A program made the translations under genes and the position numbers. A stretch of DNA of 50,019 nucleotides from Lacticaseibacillus sharpeae JCM 1186 = DSM 20505 (lineage in GTDB: Bacteria; Bacillota; Bacilli; Lactobacillales; Lactobacillaceae), in contig NZ_AYYO01000017.1 in NCBI RefSeq assembly GCF_001436225.1, positions 1 to 50,019 of the forward strand. Direction: 5' to 3'. The number at the start of each line of letters is the position of its first letter. Position 1 is the first letter of the stretch. Below, in pieces: positions 26,428 through 35,094 of this stretch. A model generated the notes under the pieces. That model was given only the letters and a program-made list of their open reading frames with translations. It did not search any database and had not been told where the DNA came from.

Positions 26428-27762
26428 TTAACCGCGGTTTTTCAGCTTATTCTTCAGCTCGATAATCGACGCTTTGAGGTCGGCATCGGCACTTGCCGCC
26501 TTTTCGATTTTGTCGACGGCGTGGATGACGGTGGTGTGGTCCTTCCCGCCAAATTCCCGCCCAATCTGGGGCAGCGAGCTGTCGGTTAGTTCCCGCGCCA
26601 GGTACATCGCGATTTGGCGCGGCATGACAATCTGCTTGACGCGCTTCCGCCCCTTGATGTCGGTGACAGATACCTGGTAGTACTTGGCGACCATCTCTTG
26701 AATCTCCGCGATGGTTAGCTGGGTATTCTTGCCGGAAATCTGGGTCTTCAGCGCGTCGGCGGCGAGGCTCGTCGTGATTGGCGACTTGGTGGTCTCGGCG
26801 AAAATCTTCACCCGCAGCAGCGCCCCTTCTAGTTCCCGGACGTTACTATCAATCTGGCCGGCGATGTAGTGCAGCGTATCTTCCGGTGCGTCGAGGCCTT
26901 CATCGGTGGCCTTGTTGCGCAGGATGGCGATACGGGTTTCAAGATCTGGCGGCGTGATGTCAACGGACAGGCCCCACTTGAAGCGGGACACCAAGCGGTC
27001 CTGGAGCTTGGGGATCTCGTTGGGCAGCCGGTCGCTGGTCAGAACGATTTGCTTCTTACTGTTAAACAGCGCGTTGAAAGTATGGAAGAATTCTTCCTGG
27101 GTTCCTTCCTTATCGCCGAAGAACTGGATGTCATCGACGAGCAGCAGGTCCACGTTCCGGTATTCTTGGCGGAACTGTTCCTGGCGCTTGGACTGGATGG
27201 AATTGATGAAGTCGTTAGTGAAGTCCTCACCGGATACGTACTTCACGTTGGCGTTCGGATTGTTTTGCAACATGTGGTGCCCGATAGCCTGCATCAAGTG
27301 CGTCTTGCCCAGTCCCACGCCCCCATATAAGAAGAGCGGGTTGTACAGCGTGCCGGGTTCATCGGATACGGCAAGGGCCGCGGCGTGGGCCATCTGGTTG
27401 CCCTTCCCAATGACGAAATCTTCGAAGGTGTAGCGGCTGTTCAGGTGCGAAACGGTCTTGAAGGTTGGCGTTGGTGCGGCAGTCTGGACTTCTGCTTCCG
27501 GTTCAGGTGTGGTTTCAGGTTCATCGCCCTTAATGGTAATTACCGGTGATAACTCGGTCCCATTAAAGGAGTAAGCGGCCTCGACAACCTTTACGGCGAG
27601 GTTTTTTTGCCAGTATGTTTGGTGCAGTTGATCTGGCACTTGGATTTCAAGCGTGTCGGCGTTCAAACGCACTGGTGTTGCCGATTCAATCCACGTGGTG
27701 TATGCCACGGAAGACATATTCTCGCGGAAATGGTCGGTGATGTAGGCCCACAATTCATCCAT
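26428..27762 (-). CDS. dnaA: Chromosomal replication initiator protein DnaA
   Basis: 444 aa. Domain I is at the N-terminus (MDELWAYITDHFRENMSSVA). Domain II is a short acidic, proline-rich linker (about 80-105). Domain III is the AAA+ core with Walker A GGVGLGKT (147-154) and Walker B LLVDDIQF. Domain IV ends the protein with the DNA-binding signature GKDHTTVIHAVDKIE. AAGGAGT is seven bases before the ATG. It opens the origin by binding boxes found both up- and downstream of its gene. Confidence 0.98.
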   Translation of the reverse strand: MDELWAYITDHFRENMSSVAYTTWIESATPVRLNADTLEIQVPDQLHQTYWQKNLAVKVVEAAYSFNGTELSPVITIKGDEPETTPEPEAEVQTAAPTPTFKTVSHLNSRYTFEDFVIGKGNQMAHAAALAVSDEPGTLYNPLFLYGGVGLGKTHLMQAIGHHMLQNNPNANVKYVSGEDFTNDFINSIQSKRQEQFRQEYRNVDLLLVDDIQFFGDKEGTQEEFFHTFNALFNSKKQIVLTSDRLPNEIPKLQDRLVSRFKWGLSVDITPPDLETRIAILRNKATDEGLDAPEDTLHYIAGQIDSNVRELEGALLRVKIFAETTKSPITTSLAADALKTQISGKNTQLTIAEIQEMVAKYYQVSVTDIKGRKRVKQIVMPRQIAMYLARELTDSSLPQIGREFGGKDHTTVIHAVDKIEKAASADADLKASIIELKNKLKNRG

Positions 27763-27858
27763 TACACTTACTCCTTGGTCAGAGCCCGCACGAATGCCCG
27801 GGACTCACGTGATAGCCACACCGCAAGCGGCATGGGTTTGTTCTATGTAGATTACGAT

Positions 27859-27867
27859 TTAGCGCAT
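27859..27867 (-). other. Two-codon ORF (ATG-CGC-TAA) with strong ribosome-binding site in the dnaA leader
   Basis: On the minus strand GGAGG (27873-27877) is followed after five bases by ATG CGC TAA. It lies about 100 bases before the dnaA start. A ribosome would initiate and stop at once. It may be chance, or a leader device affecting dnaA expression. Confidence 0.3.
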
Positions 27868-27965
27868 ACTAACCTCCACTGTTCACTAATATCTTTATGA
27901 ACGGCGAAGGAAATTTTTTTGTCCAGTTTGCGCTACAAGGAAGATTTTATCATTACTCGAAAAAG

Positions 27966-28340
27966 TTTTCCACAGGCAAAGACGGAGAAAAAGAAGCAAA
28001 TTAGACTATGCACATGTTTCACAAAGCTTAATTCAGAGAATCGACAAGCTTGTGGAGAAAATGTCCACAAGTGGGGAATCAGCCGCGAATAACTGCAAAA
28101 TGCTGCGGGTTATGCACACGTGACGGTGCAAGAAGAATGCCAGTCTACTGCTGTTTCACAAGGTTTTACACAGGTTAACTTTATTCTGTGGATAGTTTAT
28201 CCCCAAATCTGTGTATTTGTCGCTATGCTGAGGATAACTCGGGTACAACTGGTAGTGGTCAAAAATGCGATTTTGGTTATCCACACCCATTATCGACCGG
28301 TCCCGGGACTGAACTTTGGCGAACTTGGGGTTGTGGATAA
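27966..28340. other. oriC: oriC, DnaA box cluster between dnaA and rpmH
   Basis: Perfect boxes: TTATGCACA (28110-28118, fits TTATNCACA), TTATCCACA (28277-28285) and TGTGGATAA (28332-28340). One-mismatch boxes: TTTTCCACA (27966-27974), TGTGGAGAA (28051-28059), TTTTACACA (28164-28172), TGTGGATAG (28187-28195), TTATCCCCA (28197-28205) and TGAGGATAA (28229-28237). An A/T-tract-rich stretch with inverted repeats follows at 28378-28440. The whole 27763-28556 gap has no supported protein gene. Confidence 0.9.
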
Positions 28341-28461
28341 AATGGCGGGGCCGCCAGAATTCGGCCGGGGTTTTCCGAAAAAAAGCGGCGCAAAAAAATT
28401 TTTATGCGCCCAAATTTTGCGCAAAAAACGCCATAATTCCCTCATCTTCGCGTGGTGGTGG

Positions 28462-28490
28462 TTGACGTGGCGCCGATTGACCAGTATAAT
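28462..28490 (+). promoter_or_regulatory. Promoter of rpmH
   Basis: TTGACG (28462-28467), 17-base spacer, TATAAT (28485-28490): one of the best vegetative promoters in the window, as expected for a ribosomal protein gene. Confidence 0.88.
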
Positions 28491-28556
28491 CAAACTTTGT
28501 TTAAAGTGTTTGTAATCGAAATGAACATAAGAAGTTCAAAATGAGGAGGTGCAACA

Positions 28557-28697
28557 ATGACCACCAAGCGTACTTTTCAACCTAAGAAGCGTCACCGTGA
28601 ACGCGTTCACGGTTTCATGAAGCGCATGAGTACTAAGAACGGCCGCCGCGTATTGGCTCGTCGTCGCGCTAAGGGTCGCAAGGTTCTGGCTGCCTAA
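28557..28697 (+). CDS. rpmH: 50S ribosomal protein L34
   Basis: 46 aa: [20 protein letters not shown] through to the conserved [18 protein letters not shown]. This is the usual L34 length, and it is the standard first gene right of the origin. GAGGAGGTG stands eight bases before the ATG. It is followed by a terminator, so rnpA is partly uncoupled. Confidence 0.98.
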   Translation: MTTKRTFQPKKRHRERVHGFMKRMSTKNGRRVLARRRAKGRKVLAA

Positions 28698-28720
28698 TTG
28701 GCAATCAAATCGCGATTTTT

Positions 28721-28763
28721 AAAGGGGTGGGCCCAGACATTTGTCTTGGCCCACCTTTTTTTA
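28721..28763 (+). terminator. Terminator after rpmH
   Basis: A GC-rich stem (GGTGGGCCcAGAC with GTCTtGGCCCACC) ends in seven T. It separates rpmH from rnpA; some read-through or a weak second promoter near 28840 (TATACT) would supply rnpA. Confidence 0.88.
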
Positions 28764-28861
28764 GCCCCAAAAGCGGCCAGCCCGGGAATGAATCCGCTAT
28801 TTCTTTCCTATGCTAACCACCGGGCTCTGTTGTATACTGTAAAAGATTGTGAGGGATGACG

Positions 28862-29221
28862 GTGCGCAAATCTTACCGCATTAAACGTGAAGACGAGTTC
28901 CAGGATGTGTTCGACAACGGTCAGTCCGTGGCGAACCGGAATTTTGTCGTGTACCATCTGAGTCGGCCGGAAGCTAAACACTTCCGCGTCGGGATTTCTG
29001 TCGGCAAGAAAATTGGGCACCGGGCAAACGTCCGCAACCGGATTAAGCGGTACATCCGCCAGAGTCTGCTGGAACTTAAGCCACAGATTGATCCGCAAAC
29101 TGATTTCCTGATTATCGCTCGTCGTGGTGCGAGCCAGCTGGACATGGCGGAGAGCAAGAAGAATCTTGCCCACGCCCTGACGCTGGCGGGTCTGCTATTA
29201 GACGAAGAAAAAAACGAGTGA
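28862..29221 (+). CDS. rnpA: Ribonuclease P protein component
   Basis: 119 aa from GTG at 28862, giving the canonical start [11 protein letters not shown]. An ATG two codons earlier touches the GAGGG site with no spacing, whereas the GTG has six bases, so GTG is preferred. The RNR-like motif is [17 protein letters not shown], which binds the RNA subunit. Works with RNase P RNA to mature tRNA 5' ends. yidC follows nine bases later. Confidence 0.95.
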   Translation: MRKSYRIKREDEFQDVFDNGQSVANRNFVVYHLSRPEAKHFRVGISVGKKIGHRANVRNRIKRYIRQSLLELKPQIDPQTDFLIIARRGASQLDMAESKKNLAHALTLAGLLLDEEKNE

Positions 29222-29230
29222 GGATATATC

Positions 29231-30061
29231 GTGAGTAAGCAAGCAAAACGCATCTTGGCAGTGGTTGCCATGGCGCTGGTTGCCGTCACGCTGGCTGGTT
29301 GTTCCACTAGCGCGGTTGACGCCAACAGTACCGGGATTTGGGACCGCTACGTTATTTACAACGCCGCACAGTTCATCAAGTGGCTGTCTGGCTTCTTCGG
29401 TGGTAGTTATGGGATGGGGATTATCCTCTTCACCATCATCATCCGGATTGTCATCTTCCCCCTGTCCGCCATTTCCATGAAGAACATGACGAAGCAGTCC
29501 GAAATCGCCCCTAAGCTCAAGGCCCTGCAGCAGCAGTACAAGTCCAAGGACCAAGAGACGCAGGAAAAGTTGATGAAGGAAACCCGCAAGCTCTATGCGG
29601 ATGAAGACGTGCACCCAATGATGAGCTTCCTGCCCGTGCTCGTGCAGATGCCATTCCTGTTCGCCTTGTACCAGGCCATTTACCGGACTGATTCCCTGAA
29701 AGCCGGGACGTTCCTGTGGATGCAGCTGGGTAAGCCGGACCCCCTGTACATCACCATGATTCTGGCGGCCATCTTCACCGGGCTCACCAGTTACATGTCG
29801 ATGCTGGCCCAGCCGGAACGGAATAGCATGTCCATGATTATGACGTTCGGGATGCCAATCTTCATTTTCGTCATGGCGCTGGCCCTGCCATCTGCCGTCA
29901 CGATTTACTGGGTTGTCACCAACGCATTCTCCTTGGTCCAGCAGCTCCTCTTGCAGAACCCATTCAAGCTGCGGCGCGAACGTGAGGCCAAGGCCCAAGC
30001 GGAACGTGATCGCGAGAAGGCTTTGCGCAAGGCGAAGAAGCGTGCCCTGGGTAAGCGGTAA
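29231..30061 (+). CDS. yidC: Membrane protein insertase YidC (lipoprotein type)
   Basis: 276 aa, start GTG at 29231 with GAGG seven bases upstream. The signal peptide ends in the lipobox LAGC with C24 as lipidation site, as in SpoIIIJ/YidC1 of Gram-positives. Five membrane segments follow, with the charged cytosolic hairpin (KLKALQQQYKSKDQETQEK) between the first two and a very basic tail. It inserts and folds membrane proteins with or without Sec. Sits between rnpA and jag in the usual order. Confidence 0.97.
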   Translation: MSKQAKRILAVVAMALVAVTLAGCSTSAVDANSTGIWDRYVIYNAAQFIKWLSGFFGGSYGMGIILFTIIIRIVIFPLSAISMKNMTKQSEIAPKLKALQQQYKSKDQETQEKLMKETRKLYADEDVHPMMSFLPVLVQMPFLFALYQAIYRTDSLKAGTFLWMQLGKPDPLYITMILAAIFTGLTSYMSMLAQPERNSMSMIMTFGMPIFIFVMALALPSAVTIYWVVTNAFSLVQQLLLQNPFKLRREREAKAQAERDREKALRKAKKRALGKR

Positions 30062-30075
30062 TTACAGATTAATGG

Positions 30076-30119
30076 ACGGCCGGAACAAGCTTGCTGATTG
30101 CTTGTTCCGGCCGTTTTTT
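30076..30119 (+). terminator. Terminator after yidC
   Basis: A perfect 15-base stem (ACGGCCGGAACAAGC and complement) with T6. It implies that jag is transcribed from its own promoter. Confidence 0.93.
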
Positions 30120-30190
30120 AATGCGCCGCCCGTATTACCGGGTTAATGGTGTAAAATAGGGGCATTGAAGTAACGCAGAAAGGAACTACC

Positions 30191-30964
30191 ATGCCGACAT
30201 ACGAAGGAAAAACGATTGAAATGGCGATTGAAGCGGGCCTGCTGGCGATGGGGTTGACCCAAGATGACGTGCAGATTGACGTCTTGAACGACGCCAAACG
30301 CGGCTTCCTTGGCTTCGGGGCCAAGCAAGCGCGCATCAGCATGACCTTAAAGCAGCCCGCGGCGGCACCAGAAGTGACGGCCGCTCCGGTTGCTGAACCG
30401 ACCCCGGCACCGGAGCCCACGGTACCAGCGCCTGCCGTTGATCCAGAAGCCGCGGCGGCCGCACAAGTTGCCGCAGCCGAAGAAGCTCGGCGCGCCGAAC
30501 GCAAGCAGATTAACGATGCGGCATTGGCGGCGGTGCAGGAATACTTGACGAACTCAATTGCCGCCCTCGGCATTGAGGCGAAGGTGCACTACCAGCACAT
30601 GACTGGCGGCGTGATGTTCCAGATTGACGCGGATAAGGACGCGCTACTCATCGGCAAGCACGGGAAGACGATTAACTCGCTCCAGTTGCTCGCCCAGACG
30701 CTCTTTAACCACCGTGGGCGCGCCAAGTGGACCATTATGCTGAATGTTGGTGACTACCGGCAACGGCGCGATGAGAGCGTTAGACGGCTAGCCCAGCGCA
30801 CAGCGCGCGAGGTGCTCGCAAGTGGCAAGACGGTGTACCTTGACCCAATGCCGTCATTCGAGCGCAAGGCGATTCACCACGAGTTGCAGGACAATAAGTA
30901 CGCGACAACCAGGTCGGAAGGGGTGGAGCCCCACCGGTACGTGGTTGTGGTGCCAAGAAGATAA
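30191..30964 (+). CDS. jag: RNA-binding cell elongation regulator Jag/EloR (KhpB)
   Basis: 257 aa. Jag-N domain at 1-52 (YEGKTIEMAIEAGLLAMGLT, GFLGFGAKQARI), an A/P-rich linker (55-95), a KH domain with the loop IGKHGKT (about 152-158) and a C-terminal R3H domain (PSFERKAIHHEL). It binds RNA with KhpA and controls cell elongation in streptococci and lactobacilli. AAAGGA precedes the ATG. A terminator separates it from yidC. Confidence 0.95.
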   Translation: MPTYEGKTIEMAIEAGLLAMGLTQDDVQIDVLNDAKRGFLGFGAKQARISMTLKQPAAAPEVTAAPVAEPTPAPEPTVPAPAVDPEAAAAAQVAAAEEARRAERKQINDAALAAVQEYLTNSIAALGIEAKVHYQHMTGGVMFQIDADKDALLIGKHGKTINSLQLLAQTLFNHRGRAKWTIMLNVGDYRQRRDESVRRLAQRTAREVLASGKTVYLDPMPSFERKAIHHELQDNKYATTRSEGVEPHRYVVVVPRR

Positions 30965-31194
30965 ATGAATGGCCGCTGATTGCGTTGCGATTGGCGGTTT
31001 TTTCGTGCGGACCACGATGTTTTGGCATCCCGAAAATAGTTGCCCAGCGATTTTTGGTTAACCTAAAACAAACGATTTGCCTTTTGCGCGGTGGATATTG
31101 GTGGCAATGCTTGTGCTGACTATTCCTGAAGCGTAAGATTGCGGTAACTAACAGCGGCAACAGTTCGTTTTGCCCATTAATCGGAGGTAGTCCT

Positions 31195-32268
31195 ATGTAT
31201 AAACCAGCAAAATTGCAGCGGGGCGACCGGGTCGCCATCGTCAGTCTGTCTAGCGGGGCACTCGGTCGCACCGACGCCCAGCATGAACTGGTACGGGGCG
31301 CCCACCGGCTGCGTGATTTGGGCCTGACCCCGGTGTTTATGGGCAGCAGTCTGCGGTCGCCGGAGTATTTGGCCGCGCACCCAGAAGCACGGGCGGCAGA
31401 CCTCAAGGCGGCGTTCATGGATCCGGACATTAACGGCATTATTTGTGCAATCGGCGGGGATGACACCTACCGTCTGGCGCCGTTTTTGCTCGACGACCCT
31501 GAATTTGCGGCGGCGGTGTGGGCGCACCCGAAGCTCTTTACCGGCTTCTCGGACACGACCGTTAACCACCTGATGCTGTATGGGCTGGGGCTGCAGACAT
31601 TCTACGGACCGAACTACATTAACGACATCGCCGAGCTCGACACCCAGATGTTGCCATATACGGCGTCGACCATTGCCCGCTACTTTACAGACCAAGCGGT
31701 AACTCCGATTCAGAGCAGCCCAGTATGGTACGAGGAGCGCACCGACTTCTCGCGTGCGGCCCTGAACACGCCCCGGCGCCAGCATCCCGAAGAACATGGG
31801 TATGAAGTGCTGCGGGGAACGGGTACCGCGGTCGGCACGCTGCTGGGTGGTTGCCTCGACAGTCTGGACGATTTGCTGACGACGAGTCGCTACTCTGATG
31901 AGGCGGCGGTGGCGGCGAAGTACCACTTGGTGCCAGAAGCAAGCAGCTGGGCAGGTAAGATTTTGTTCATCGAAACCAGCGAAGAACAGCCCACGCCCGC
32001 AGAGTACGCGCGGATGCTGGATACCCTGGACCAACACGGCATCTTGGCCCAAGTCAGCGCCATCATTGCCGGTAAGCCGCAAAATGAACGCTACTATGAT
32101 GAATACAAAGCGGCGCTGACCGCGGCCACCGCCAAATACCACACGCCGGTGATGTTCAACCTGAACTTCGGCCACGCATATCCGCGGACAGCATTGCCGT
32201 ACGGGGCCAAGGCGGAATTGGATTTGGATGCCAAGACGCTGACGGTGGTGGAGCCGTATTTTAGGTAA
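31195..32268 (+). CDS. S66 family peptidase (LD-carboxypeptidase / MccF-like)
   Basis: 357 aa, family S66. The nucleophile S119 lies in GFSDTTVNH, and the glutamate and histidine of the Ser-Glu-His triad fit ILFIETSEE and NFGHAYP. LdcA members recycle cell-wall tetrapeptides by removing D-alanine; MccF members cleave peptide-nucleotide antibiotics such as microcin C. At 357 aa and with the EHGYEVLRGTG insertion, the MccF-like branch is more likely. GGAGGT lies six to seven bases upstream of the start. It interrupts the usual jag-mnmE neighbourhood. Confidence 0.87.
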   Translation: MYKPAKLQRGDRVAIVSLSSGALGRTDAQHELVRGAHRLRDLGLTPVFMGSSLRSPEYLAAHPEARAADLKAAFMDPDINGIICAIGGDDTYRLAPFLLDDPEFAAAVWAHPKLFTGFSDTTVNHLMLYGLGLQTFYGPNYINDIAELDTQMLPYTASTIARYFTDQAVTPIQSSPVWYEERTDFSRAALNTPRRQHPEEHGYEVLRGTGTAVGTLLGGCLDSLDDLLTTSRYSDEAAVAAKYHLVPEASSWAGKILFIETSEEQPTPAEYARMLDTLDQHGILAQVSAIIAGKPQNERYYDEYKAALTAATAKYHTPVMFNLNFGHAYPRTALPYGAKAELDLDAKTLTVVEPYFR

Positions 32269-32299
32269 TTCCAATACGATTAGCTAAGGGGATGATGAC

Positions 32300-33493
32300 G
32301 TGTGGGCAAATTTACGGTTGGAGTCAAAAAGACAGCCATGGATAATTTATATACTAATTTTTATCTTACTTACGCTGTCATTAACCGTCCCTACAGTTAC
32401 ACGAATGACGAGTAAGACCGTCCCTTCCTTGAGTAGCTATCATGGTTTGACAGCAGCTAATAATCAACTGGTAGTACCAACGGCGGACTACTTTAGGCAG
32501 GCTGCTATTGAAACTGCCCAAGAACAGATCCGTGTCAGCAGGCATAACAGTTCACCGTTACGCAACAAACCAGCGGAACGAAAATGGCGATTGTATTTAA
32601 ATCAAGTAATTGGCGCGTATCAGCAAAGTGATTATCGGCAAGTTAATCGCGTTGTATATGCAGCAATGCAAGATTCAGACTTGGTTCAGCATGATGTTGG
32701 CCAATTCTATGATCGTTCTGAGCTAATGCACACCCATCGGTCTGAATATATGCGTGTTATGCGTAAAGTTATAGAGCAGAAGTTTGATGCAACGCCGTAT
32801 GTTAGTGAAATTGGCTCCGCTAGTGCAGCTGTGGCGGCAACTTTAGGAATTAGCGGGGTAACAAAGCGCGCAGATTTATTGTTCTTTTCACTGATGTTGG
32901 CCGCAGTAGTGTTGATAATGGGCTATATCTATACGCGTGATGAGCAGTCAGATATGCATGAATTGGCGCGGGTAACTCCGCAGACACGATTCAAGCAGGT
33001 TTTAATTCGCGCTGTTCTGCCAATTGTTGTACTTAACGTCTTGGTAATCACCGCTGTCGTGCTTAGCGTGGCGCTAGTGGCTTTATTTGCGCATCTACCC
33101 ATCGGTTATGTAGCGATGCCATACGCCTTCGGAAGCAATGGTGCGCTAGTTGTGCGAACAGTCGTTGGATACTTAGCCTATTTTTTAATCTATTTCAATT
33201 TATGGACAGTAATTCTGGTTGTTGTTTGTGCGTTAACCGGAAGAATTACGAAAAACGTTTTGATGACGGTATTTATTGTGGGTACTTTAACATTCCTTAC
33301 ACCGCTTGGGTTGTTAAATGTTTTTGGTAAGCTAGGCAGGTACATTCCTTTTGCTTACTCGGATTTTTATGAAGTGTACTTTGGCCTGGGCCAATATGCA
33401 CATGTCAGTTTGACGCAAATTGTTGGCGTATTCTTGACGGCAATCGTTGCGATTACCATGGTAGATTATCTGCTGTTTACAAGGCAGAAATAG
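32300..33493 (+). CDS. ABC-2-like membrane protein without ATPase partner
   Basis: 397 aa, GTG start with AAGGGG ten bases upstream. One helix at about 15-32, then a ~155-residue extracellular polar domain, then five to six helices (from about 192 to the end). This is the layout of ABC-2 transporter permeases. No ATP-binding gene is adjacent. The coding sequence is visibly AT-richer than its neighbours and uses more A/T-ending codons, which suggests later acquisition. Function unknown. It begins 31 bases after the S66 gene and may be co-transcribed with it. Confidence 0.75.
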   Translation: MWANLRLESKRQPWIIYILIFILLTLSLTVPTVTRMTSKTVPSLSSYHGLTAANNQLVVPTADYFRQAAIETAQEQIRVSRHNSSPLRNKPAERKWRLYLNQVIGAYQQSDYRQVNRVVYAAMQDSDLVQHDVGQFYDRSELMHTHRSEYMRVMRKVIEQKFDATPYVSEIGSASAAVAATLGISGVTKRADLLFFSLMLAAVVLIMGYIYTRDEQSDMHELARVTPQTRFKQVLIRAVLPIVVLNVLVITAVVLSVALVALFAHLPIGYVAMPYAFGSNGALVVRTVVGYLAYFLIYFNLWTVILVVVCALTGRITKNVLMTVFIVGTLTFLTPLGLLNVFGKLGRYIPFAYSDFYEVYFGLGQYAHVSLTQIVGVFLTAIVAITMVDYLLFTRQK

Positions 33494-33569
33494 AAAAACT
33501 AGCGATGTACTTGCCCATTTCTCCTGACAATTGTATAGTAGAACTCAGTTAAATACGGATGAAGCAGTC

Positions 33570-33618
33570 AAAGTGCTTTGTCCCCCTAGTTTGTTTAGGG
33601 GGATAGTGCACTTTTTTT
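33570..33618 (+). terminator. Terminator after the orphan permease
   Basis: An outer AAGTGC/GCACTT helix and an inner TCCCCCTA/TTAGGGGGA helix end in seven T. It isolates the inserted two-gene segment from mnmE. Confidence 0.88.
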
Positions 33619-33646
33619 GCGCGCTAAACCCGGAAAGGAATCTATC

Positions 33647-35029
33647 ATGCCAAAATATGTAGCTGAAACTATTGCCGCGATTTCCACCCCGCCTGGCGAA
33701 GGGGCCATCTCGATTGTCCGTCTGTCGGGGGACGACGCGGTTGCACTTGCGAACTCGGTGTTCAAGGGCAAGGACCTGACTAAGGTGCCGACCCACACAA
33801 TCAATTACGGACACATCATTGACCCCCGGACAAAGCGGCCAGTGGATGAAGTGATGGTCAGCGTGATGCGGGCGCCGAAGACCTTCACCCGGGAAGACGT
33901 GGTGGAAATCAACACGCACGGGGGCATCGTGGCCACGAGTCGCGTGCTGCAGCTGCTGATCGCGGCGGGGGCGCGGCAAGCCGAACCCGGCGAATTCACC
34001 AAGCGAGCGTTCCTAAACGGCCGGATTGACCTGACTGAGGCTGAATCCGTCATGGACATCATTCGGGCGAAAACGGATCGGGCGGCCCAGGTCGCTGTCG
34101 ATCAGCTCGGGGGCAACCTGCGCACCACCATCGACGATCTGCGCCAGGACATCGTGAACGTTCTGGCCCAGGTGGAAGTGAACATCGATTATCCCGAATA
34201 CGACACCGACCAGATGACCGTGCAGGCGATGGGGGTCTGTGCACGCGATGCGAACCAGCGCATTGACGGCTTGCTGGCGACGGCTCAGGGCGGCAAGATT
34301 CTGCGTGAAGGTCTGGCTACCGCGATTGTGGGTCGGCCGAACGTGGGTAAGTCGAGCCTGCTGAACTATTTGCTGCACGAAGACAAGGCGATTGTCACCG
34401 ACGTTGCGGGTACCACCCGGGACGTGCTGGAAGAATACGTCAACGTCCGCGGGGTGCCGCTGCGGCTGGTAGACACTGCGGGGATTCACGACACGAACGA
34501 TAAGGTGGAAAAAATCGGGGTGGAACGGTCACGCAAGGCGCTGAACGCCGCGGACCTCGTGCTGCTGGTGCTGGACGTCAGTGAACCACTCACCGATGAA
34601 GACCGCGAATTGCTCACGGCAACGCGCGCCAAGAAGCGAATTGTCGTGCTGAACAAGCAGGATTTGCCCGTTGCGGTGACCGGGGATGAGCTGGCGCAGT
34701 ACGTGGAGCCAAGCGAGCTGATTAGTACGTCCATCCTGACGGCAACCGGCGTCGATGAATTGGAAGCACGCATCGCCAAGCTGTTCTTTGGTGGCATTGA
34801 AAACAGCCAGAACGAGGTTGTGGTCACGAACGCGCGCCAAATCGGGCTACTCAAGCAGACCCAGACCAGCTTGCAGGCAGTCCTGGATGGGATTGATGCG
34901 GGGATGCCCGTTGATCTGATTCAGATTGACCTAACGGAGGCGTGGGACAAACTCGGGGAAATCACCGGGGATGCCGCGCCGGATGAGCTGATTACGACGC
35001 TATTTACGCAGTTCTGCGTGGGCAAGTAG
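33647..35029 (+). CDS. mnmE: tRNA modification GTPase MnmE
   Basis: 460 aa from ATG at 33647 ([20 protein letters not shown]), with AAAGGA seven bases upstream. The G domain lies inside the helical domain: P-loop GRPNVGKSS near 228, switch region [16 protein letters not shown] and NKQD. The C-terminus CVGK is the conserved C-x-G-K motif. With MnmG it installs the carboxymethylaminomethyl group at wobble U34 of several tRNAs. mnmG follows after 65 bases. Confidence 0.97.
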   Translation: MPKYVAETIAAISTPPGEGAISIVRLSGDDAVALANSVFKGKDLTKVPTHTINYGHIIDPRTKRPVDEVMVSVMRAPKTFTREDVVEINTHGGIVATSRVLQLLIAAGARQAEPGEFTKRAFLNGRIDLTEAESVMDIIRAKTDRAAQVAVDQLGGNLRTTIDDLRQDIVNVLAQVEVNIDYPEYDTDQMTVQAMGVCARDANQRIDGLLATAQGGKILREGLATAIVGRPNVGKSSLLNYLLHEDKAIVTDVAGTTRDVLEEYVNVRGVPLRLVDTAGIHDTNDKVEKIGVERSRKALNAADLVLLVLDVSEPLTDEDRELLTATRAKKRIVVLNKQDLPVAVTGDELAQYVEPSELISTSILTATGVDELEARIAKLFFGGIENSQNEVVVTNARQIGLLKQTQTSLQAVLDGIDAGMPVDLIQIDLTEAWDKLGEITGDAAPDELITTLFTQFCVGK

Positions 35030-35094
35030 CTTACGATAGATTTTTAGTTAAAACGATAGATGATAAAACCGATAGATTTAGGAGAACTTACAAA

